Source of the DNA: Alphaproteobacteria bacterium
GTDB lineage: Bacteria; Pseudomonadota; Alphaproteobacteria; ATCC43930; CGMCC-115725
Length of the DNA: 64,000 bases
Direction of reading: 5' to 3'
Assembly: GCA_030041335.1 (NCBI GenBank)
Contig: JASHOB010000175.1
Location: forward strand, 17,242 to 81,241
The position numbers and the translations under genes are program-made. The notes under the pieces were generated by a model. It was given only the letters and a program-made list of their open reading frames with translations. It was not told where the DNA came from and did no database searches. This document shows, one piece after another, positions 58,867 to 64,000 of the stretch (within the stretch, counting starts at the first letter, position 1; every line of letters starts with the position of its first letter).

Positions 58867-60351
58867 GTGCCGCGCATAACAAACGGAATAGCGCTGCTAA
58901 CCCTAGGAATCCTAGTCTTAAGCGCGCCCGCGTTCGCCGATCCTGAAAAAGTCGGCGTTGCCGCCGAAGTCAATCCCGACGTCACCGGCCAGCCGCCGAA
59001 TGAGCCGCTGCGTGAGTTGCTGATCGGGCACAACATAATTCGTAACGAGAAAATCACCACCCAAGACGCCGGCCAGGCGCAGTTGCTCTTTACCGATCAA
59101 TCGACGTTGACCGTGGCGAGGAATTCCGAGGTCGTCATTGACGAGTTCGTTTTCGACCCGAAGAAGCAGGTAGGCGATCTGACGGCGGCCTTTACGAGCG
59201 GGCTGTTTCGGTATGTTGGCGGCAAAATCAGCAAGGAAAAGGACGTTACATTTTACACGCCCACCGGCTCCGTTTCGGTCCGCGGCGGCATCGCGCTCAT
59301 CAAGGTTCATGGCAATTCGCTGCAGGCGATTTTCGTCTTTGGCGAGCGAATGACCGTTACGATCAACGGAGAGACGGAAACGGCGACACAGCCCAACACC
59401 GTAATTTTTACCACTGACGGGCGTCCTTCAGCACCCGCCCCCGCCAGCGTGGAGATGCTCGAGTTACTCAACCGAGAACTGCAAAGCAGCAGTAATCAGA
59501 CCCTGACCATTGGCAATGAATTTGCCGCCGAGATACCCGATCTCCCTCCTGAAGAACTTCTGAGAACGTTCATTCCGCGGCTTACGGAAGCCGACATGAT
59601 CTCTCCGACTTTCACGCCGACGCAAACGCAGGGGCCAAATCCAACCATTCCGACGCCAACGCTTGTTACAACTCCAGCAATCGCCCCCTCTCCGGCACTT
59701 ACGCCGACTTCGCCGATTGCGACGACGCCGACGCAGACCTCGAATCCGACACCGCCGCCGGCGTCTACGTCAACGCCGCCCCCGGCATCTCACGATCATC
59801 ATTGGGTCCATCGCGACCACCATCATCATCATGACCATGATGGTGATCGTGACTTCGGAGACCGACACGACCATAATGATCACTTTGCCGAACGCGATCC
59901 GGACGACCGTTTTCATCGTTGGACTGAGCCCACCGCGGCGGATTGGGAACACCGCGATCGTCGGGATGACAGCGGCGACCGCCATGACCGCTGGTCAGGC
60001 CAGGACCCTGACCACGGGAACGACAAAAATCTTGAAGGCCACAGCAGCTTCGACCGTTATGTAATTTCAGACGATGACAACCGCGACCACCATAGCGGCG
60101 AGAATCACGGCTTTGAACGCCATCCCGGTGCTGACGGTCATACGATCTCTTGGAACGAACCTGACGGCGATCCGTCTCATCGATTCGGCCACGAGGACCG
60201 ACACCGACGGGCTCACGAGCTGCTCGCCTTCGACCACTTTCGCGACGCCATTGGGAGCTCCTGGGGACGGCACATCCCCTATTGGGCTAGTGGCGGCCGA
60301 AGGGACGAGCCCAATCACGCCGGTCGACACCACATCTCAGCGCACCGCTAG
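58867..60351 (+). CDS. FecR-domain periplasmic protein with Pro/Thr linker and His/Asp-rich tail
   Basis: 494 residues from GTG 58867 (AGGA 6-8 bases upstream; the in-frame start 58786 would put 27 residues before the signal). Signal 1-23 (SAPAFA). A FecR domain is at about 50-180 (IRNEKITTQDAGQAQLLFTDQSTLTVARNSEVVIDEF and SVRGGIALIKV). After about 245 comes a Pro/Thr-rich linker, and from about 310 a tail dominated by His, Asp, Arg and Gly with runs such as DHHHHHDHD. The tail should bind divalent metal ions. Such a tail is not usual for FecR. It is followed by a CHASE2 cyclase gene 38 bases away. Confidence 0.88.
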   Translation: MPRITNGIALLTLGILVLSAPAFADPEKVGVAAEVNPDVTGQPPNEPLRELLIGHNIIRNEKITTQDAGQAQLLFTDQSTLTVARNSEVVIDEFVFDPKKQVGDLTAAFTSGLFRYVGGKISKEKDVTFYTPTGSVSVRGGIALIKVHGNSLQAIFVFGERMTVTINGETETATQPNTVIFTTDGRPSAPAPASVEMLELLNRELQSSSNQTLTIGNEFAAEIPDLPPEELLRTFIPRLTEADMISPTFTPTQTQGPNPTIPTPTLVTTPAIAPSPALTPTSPIATTPTQTSNPTPPPASTSTPPPASHDHHWVHRDHHHHHDHDGDRDFGDRHDHNDHFAERDPDDRFHRWTEPTAADWEHRDRRDDSGDRHDRWSGQDPDHGNDKNLEGHSSFDRYVISDDDNRDHHSGENHGFERHPGADGHTISWNEPDGDPSHRFGHEDRHRRAHELLAFDHFRDAIGSSWGRHIPYWASGGRRDEPNHAGRHHISAHR

Positions 60352-60389
60352 TGCCCCGTCTCTGAGTTTGCCGGCAAGGCTCTGACAAT

Positions 60390-62621
60390 ATGAGGCGGGT
60401 ACGTTGGCACATCAGCAAGAACCTTCACTATCTGATTCCCCTCCTCATACTTATCGTTGCTTCGCTCGTCTGGGTGAAAGAGCCCGATTTCTTTGTCGAG
60501 TTTCGGCTGCATGTCTTTGACGACTATTTGCGTCTAAAGCCGCGGATTTACCAACCCGTCCCGGTCCGTATCGTCGATATCGACGATGATAGTCTTGAGT
60601 GGTTCGGCCAATGGCCGTGGCCACGAACGCTGCTTGCGAAACTGGTGTCTCGCCTCAATGAACTCGGCGCAGCGGCTGTGGTCTTCGACATCCTGTTCCT
60701 CGACCCAGACCGGTCAACACCGTCTCGACTCATCGACAGCCTGGACGAAATTGCGCCGGGCGACCCGCTCATTGGGCGCTTCAAGCAGATGCCCGATCAC
60801 GACCTGGTATTTGCCGACGCCATCAAACAAAGCAACGTGGTGCTTGGCTTCGCGCCGAAGAGCCGAGCGCGAAACCAATTCCCTTACGTCAAGGCCAGTT
60901 TCTCCACCGTCGGTGACGATCCTCGACCATGGCTGCCGCACTTTGTCGGAGCGGCAAGCGATCTGCAGCCTCTGCAGGCTTCGGCCGCCGGCAGCGCCAT
61001 GCTCGATACCTTTCCGGAACGCGACGGCATATCGCGGCGAGTTCCACTGCTGACGATGGTCGGGCCTAACCTTTATCCCGCCCTGGCTCTCGATGCGTTG
61101 CGCGTAGCGCAAGGCGCACGCGGCTATGTCGTCAAGTCGGCAGGTGCAAACGGGGTGTTGTCGCTCGGCGAGCATACCGGTCTTGAAGCCGTTAAGGTTG
61201 GACGAATCATCGTGCCGACGGGGCCGGACGGCACCGTCTGGATTCACTACACACCGCACGAACCGAGCCGTTTCATCTCGGCTGGAAAAATACTCGAGGG
61301 CAGAGCTGACGCCGCGGCGATCCGCGGCAATATTGTCGTTATCGGAACCACGGCGGAAGGACTGAAAGAATTCCGGCCGACTCCGCTTGATCCGAGCGAA
61401 GCGGGCGTCGAAATACACGCGCAGCTGATCGAACAGCTTCTTCTCGGCGATAGCGTCGAGCGGCCCTCTTGGGCACGCGGAGCGGAGGCTTTTTCCATGC
61501 TTGTTATCGGGCTTGGCCTCCTGCTCTTGCTGCCGTGGGTAGGCGCGCGTTGGGCGGCGCTACTCGGGGTCTTGATGATAGCGCCGGTAATCGGCGGCTC
61601 GTGGTACGCCTACGCAGCACACAACTGGTTGATCGACCCGATTTTCCCGACGCTCGTTGGTTTGCTCGTTTATTTGTCATCTTCGGCGACGCTGTTTCTG
61701 CGCACCGAGGCCGAGCGACGCTATGTTCGTCATGCGTTTGGCCGCTATCTGGCCCCGGCCGTCGTGGAACGGCTCGCCGCGCATCCGGAGCGACTATCGC
61801 TCGGCGGTGAGATGCGCGAACTCACGATCATGTTCAGCGATATCCGCGGCTTTACCTCGATCGCCGAACGCCTGGATCCGCAAGGGCTCACCAGCTTTTT
61901 AAACCAATATTTGACACCGATGACGGACGGCATCCTGTCGCACCGCGGCACCGTCGACAAATATATGGGCGACGGAATTATGGCTTTCTGGAATGCACCG
62001 CTCGATGATCCGTTGCATTGCGAGAACGCGTGCCGGGCGGCGTTGGCGATGCGTGCCGAGCTCGCGCGCCTCAACGAGCGGTGGCGCAAAGAAGCCCTGG
62101 ATGCGGGGCAGAAATACAACGTCGTTCGCGTCGGCATCGGCCTCAACACGGGTCCTTGCGTTGTCGGGAATCTCGGCTCAGATCAGCGGTTCGATTATTC
62201 GGTGCTAGGCGACGATGCTAATGTGGCATCGCGCCTGCAGGGGCAAACCAAAACATATCGCGTCGATCTCATCGTCGGAGACTCGACCGCACGGCGTGTC
62301 AGGCGATTCGCCCTGCTTGAGCTCGATCTGATTCAGGTGATCGGCAAGACGGAACCGGTCCGGATATATTTCTTATTGGGCGATGAGAAGGTTAGAGACA
62401 CCGAAGCCTTTGCATCCCTGGAATGTGCCCAGAATGCAATGATCGCCGCCTATCGGCGTCAGGACTGGACGAAAGCACTTGCACATCTCGATTCATGCCG
62501 TAACCAGGCACCCGAGATCCTGCAGGGGCTCTATGAGCTCTATGAAGCGCGGATCAGAGACCTGCGCCGCTCCCCGCCTCCGGCAAATTGGGATGGGATC
62601 TACACCGCTTTGACCAAATGA
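60390..62621 (+). CDS. Adenylate/guanylate cyclase with periplasmic CHASE2 sensor
   Basis: 743 residues. The N-terminal membrane segment is at about 13-28, followed by a CHASE2 domain (about 35-335, VRIVDIDDDSLEWFGQWPWPRTLLAKLV), three membrane segments (about 365-445) and a class III cyclase domain (about 465-650). Cyclase residues: FSDIRGFTSIAE (first metal Asp), VDKYMGDGIMAFW (second metal Asp), then FDYSVLGDDANVASRLQG (transition-state Asn and Arg). A helical C-terminal tail follows. Product is likely cAMP; the substrate-specifying residues fit adenylate cyclase only by general similarity. CHASE2 cyclases often neighbour FecR proteins. Weak ribosome site. Confidence 0.92.
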   Translation: MRRVRWHISKNLHYLIPLLILIVASLVWVKEPDFFVEFRLHVFDDYLRLKPRIYQPVPVRIVDIDDDSLEWFGQWPWPRTLLAKLVSRLNELGAAAVVFDILFLDPDRSTPSRLIDSLDEIAPGDPLIGRFKQMPDHDLVFADAIKQSNVVLGFAPKSRARNQFPYVKASFSTVGDDPRPWLPHFVGAASDLQPLQASAAGSAMLDTFPERDGISRRVPLLTMVGPNLYPALALDALRVAQGARGYVVKSAGANGVLSLGEHTGLEAVKVGRIIVPTGPDGTVWIHYTPHEPSRFISAGKILEGRADAAAIRGNIVVIGTTAEGLKEFRPTPLDPSEAGVEIHAQLIEQLLLGDSVERPSWARGAEAFSMLVIGLGLLLLLPWVGARWAALLGVLMIAPVIGGSWYAYAAHNWLIDPIFPTLVGLLVYLSSSATLFLRTEAERRYVRHAFGRYLAPAVVERLAAHPERLSLGGEMRELTIMFSDIRGFTSIAERLDPQGLTSFLNQYLTPMTDGILSHRGTVDKYMGDGIMAFWNAPLDDPLHCENACRAALAMRAELARLNERWRKEALDAGQKYNVVRVGIGLNTGPCVVGNLGSDQRFDYSVLGDDANVASRLQGQTKTYRVDLIVGDSTARRVRRFALLELDLIQVIGKTEPVRIYFLLGDEKVRDTEAFASLECAQNAMIAAYRRQDWTKALAHLDSCRNQAPEILQGLYELYEARIRDLRRSPPPANWDGIYTALTK

Positions 62622-62639
62622 AACTCCAGCGCCATAGGT

Positions 62640-62960
62640 GAACCGCCTGTCTTGCGCTCTTCCTCGCCGTGGGATGTCTTCGGCGTGGTCCGCGAAATGC
62701 CACAAACCGCATGGGGCTCGCTATTCCGCAGTTTGCGGCTAAGGGAAGGCGAGCGGCTGCTGATCCGCGGCGGCGGCACCTCGCTTGGCTTCGCCGCGGC
62801 CGCCATCGCCAAACCACAAGGCGCCGTCGTGGCATCGGCGCCGCGAAAGAAGGAAGGTGAGCTGCATTGCGAAAGGCCGGCGCCGATTATGTTATTGTCG
62901 ATAGCGGCGCAATCGCGCGCGCGAAAACGAGCAGTGGTCCGCCGGTCAGATCAGACGTCG
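62640..62960 (+). pseudogene. Decayed zinc-type alcohol dehydrogenase/quinone oxidoreductase fragment
   Basis: TAWGSLFRSLRLREGERLLIRGGGTSLGFAAAAIAK matches the NADPH-binding Rossmann start of MDR-type oxidoreductases, normally in the middle of a roughly 330-residue protein. After APRKKE the frame is lost, and AALRKAGADYVIVDSGAIA continues in another frame from about 62865. Both the N-terminal catalytic domain and the C-terminal half are missing. A truncated, frameshifted relic, lying directly after the cyclase gene. Confidence 0.65.
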
Positions 62961-63019
62961 GCTGGGGCCGCCAAGGATTAGCGGCGGCTCACTCGAACCA
63001 TTCTACTTTTCAACACAAT

Positions 63020-63400
63020 TCACTGCGGCGGCCGTGATGAGGCGTGTGCCAAATCAGGCAGAATATCATCGAGAATTGTGCGACCGACGCAGACATGAGC
63101 GGTTTCTCTGACCCGATCAACCAGGTGTTGGGAAGGGCTTTGAAGCGCCGCCGGATCAGAGCAAGTTCTTTGGTATGGAGGACGCCGCTTTTCCCGCTCG
63201 CACCAGGCGATAACCGGCAGGTATTTCGGTTCGTTCGCCTCGTAAACTTGCCATCGCTCTACCGCATCGCGGGGAATTCGAGGATCGTTTGCAAAGCATT
63301 GCGCCAATGTCAGATCAGGCAGCGGGATATGACCTTGGATACATTGACCAGGGGCACAAAGTACTACCACGAGAAATGTAATGATCTGACCGGTGATCAC
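63020..63400 (-). CDS. Small exported hypothetical protein
   Basis: 126 residues with GTG start. GAGGGG lies 5 bases before it, and its G overlaps the TAG of the frame just upstream (TAGTG). A short signal peptide (about 1-21, ITFLVVVLCAPGQC) is followed by a polar domain with LTLAQCFANDPRIPRD and CEREKRRPP. Four or five cysteines may form disulphides. No family recognised. The complementary strand has an open frame without these features. Confidence 0.5.
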   Translation of the reverse strand: MITGQIITFLVVVLCAPGQCIQGHIPLPDLTLAQCFANDPRIPRDAVERWQVYEANEPKYLPVIAWCEREKRRPPYQRTCSDPAALQSPSQHLVDRVRETAHVCVGRTILDDILPDLAHASSRPPQ

Positions 63401-63639
63401 TAATTTCCCCTCTCACCATCCAAAATCAGCCAACTAAACTTGCCATTTATTTCTATCAAACCATCAATCTGCTTGAGCACGGGCATCATTACCCAAGCGC
63501 ACACAAATTCTTCGGCGACGCGAACAGTGCGCGCGTCGCGGTTTCCTCGATCGCGCGTTGATATAGTGACGATGATGTAATGTTTGGAGTCCTGGTGACG
63601 ACGGCCAGGCGTGTTCACTCTCCATGTGGGCGGCGCCAC
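63400..63639 (-). CDS. Possible small hypothetical protein
   Basis: 79 residues, ending with a TAG that overlaps the next start by one base, suggesting a two-gene unit. The C-terminal half (AEEFVCAWVMMPVLKQIDGLIEINGKFSWLI) looks foldable; the N-terminus is basic and unremarkable. No recognised family, no clear ribosome site; may be chance. Confidence 0.3.
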   Translation of the reverse strand: MAPPTWRVNTPGRRHQDSKHYIIVTISTRDRGNRDARTVRVAEEFVCAWVMMPVLKQIDGLIEINGKFSWLILDGERGN

Positions 63640-63906
63640 TTTGGGATCGTGACCGACGCCGCGATTGAACGTGGGGGGAACCGGGGCGATTGCTTGTGTC
63701 TTTATGCGCAGCAGTTCGCTGGCAGATGCAGGCCTCGCATGTCGACGACGGGCTCAATCGATTCGACCCTGCCGTGTGCTCAACCTGTCCCCGAGATCTC
63801 TCAAGGAGCGATCATCCTTCGGCGATTTCGGCCATGTCGTGCGGCGAGATTGTCGGCGAAGCCGACACAGCGCATTATTGTTCGAGCCGACGGTAGTCTG
63901 AAGAAG
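63640..63906. other. Short gap before the last gene
   Basis: About 270 bases with no supported gene; the frames present lack ribosome sites and recognisable features. Confidence 0.35.
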
Positions 63907-64000
63907 ATGTCGCACGACGTTCTCGATTTCTGGTTTGACCCGGCAAACCGCGACAATTGGTTCGAGGCTTCGGCCGACTTCGACGAATTGGTCCGCAAAC
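63907..64000 (+). CDS. DUF924-family protein, 5' end only
   Basis: The first 31 residues before the window ends: MSHDVLDFWFDPANRDNWFEASADFDELVRK. The VLDFWF...WF...D-x-FD pattern is the conserved start of DUF924 proteins (about 180-200 residues, TPR-like helices, unknown function). Only a weak GAAG lies upstream of the ATG. Confidence 0.7.
   Translation, partial: MSHDVLDFWFDPANRDNWFEASADFDELVRK

Noticed and set aside
59810..59920. CAT/GAC-rich stretch that looks like a short tandem repeat or CRISPR-like array
   Set aside because: It is the low-complexity coding sequence for the His/Asp-rich FecR tail, without regular repeat units or spacers.
63665..63901. Plus-strand frame before the DUF924 start
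   Set aside because: Basic, low-complexity composition, no ribosome site and no recognisable fold.

Overview
The window is high-GC DNA with dense, short-spaced genes on both strands. The gene types point to an alphaproteobacterium of soil or rhizosphere character: Liv-type ABC transport, ring-hydroxylating dioxygenase, several quinoproteins with c-type cytochromes, NnrU, KatG, an Mla-type lipid transport operon and a CHASE2 adenylate cyclase. The genus cannot be fixed from the sequence. I see no rRNA, tRNA, CRISPR array, prophage or intact insertion sequence. Two decayed genes are present.

Layout. (1) 1-9.9 kb is a catabolic and uptake island. A Rieske dioxygenase (alpha and beta, minus strand) is divergent from a racemase-fold protein that lacks both family cysteines, followed by a complete branched-chain-type ABC importer with a LivM-LivG fusion. 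An EthD-like protein and a formamidase-like hydrolase converge on it. (2) 10.1-22.1 kb is a periplasmic oxidation island: an XRE regulator divergent from a diheme cytochrome, a PQQ dehydrogenase-cytochrome c, a crotonase-fold enzyme with a Sec signal peptide, an OprB-like porin, an exported cupin, a second PQQ dehydrogenase carrying an extra diheme domain, and an orphan sensor kinase. (3) 22.1-29.3 kb carries stress genes: a possible haem-oxygenase-fold protein, KatG, a divergent MarR-GNAT fusion with a clear operator, DUF202, DUF302, a dead isoprenylcysteine methyltransferase and an OmpA-like lipoprotein. (4) 30-36 kb has a cytochrome P450 and an operon of acyltransferase, DevC-like permease, ABC ATPase and HSL-type esterase. 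(5) 36-44 kb holds small exported proteins, a DipZ-like CcdA-thioredoxin fusion and a metallophosphatase. (6) 44-52 kb holds an epoxide-hydrolase-like enzyme, an acyl-CoA synthetase, a GH63 glucosidase-like protein, a methyltransferase and NnrU. (7) 52-55.7 kb is an MCE/Mla operon ending in a PqiC-type lipoprotein. (8) 56-62.6 kb has an SMP-30 hydrolase and an envelope-signalling set (TPR plus beta-barrel, FecR protein with a His/Asp-rich tail, CHASE2 adenylate cyclase). The right end has a decayed zinc-type oxidoreductase, small ORFs and the start of a DUF924 gene.

The best candidates for something undescribed are the periplasmic oxidation island, because of its exported crotonase with an intact glutamate pair, and the barrel-FecR-CHASE2 cyclase set. 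Functions assigned to whole clusters are inferences from gene content.
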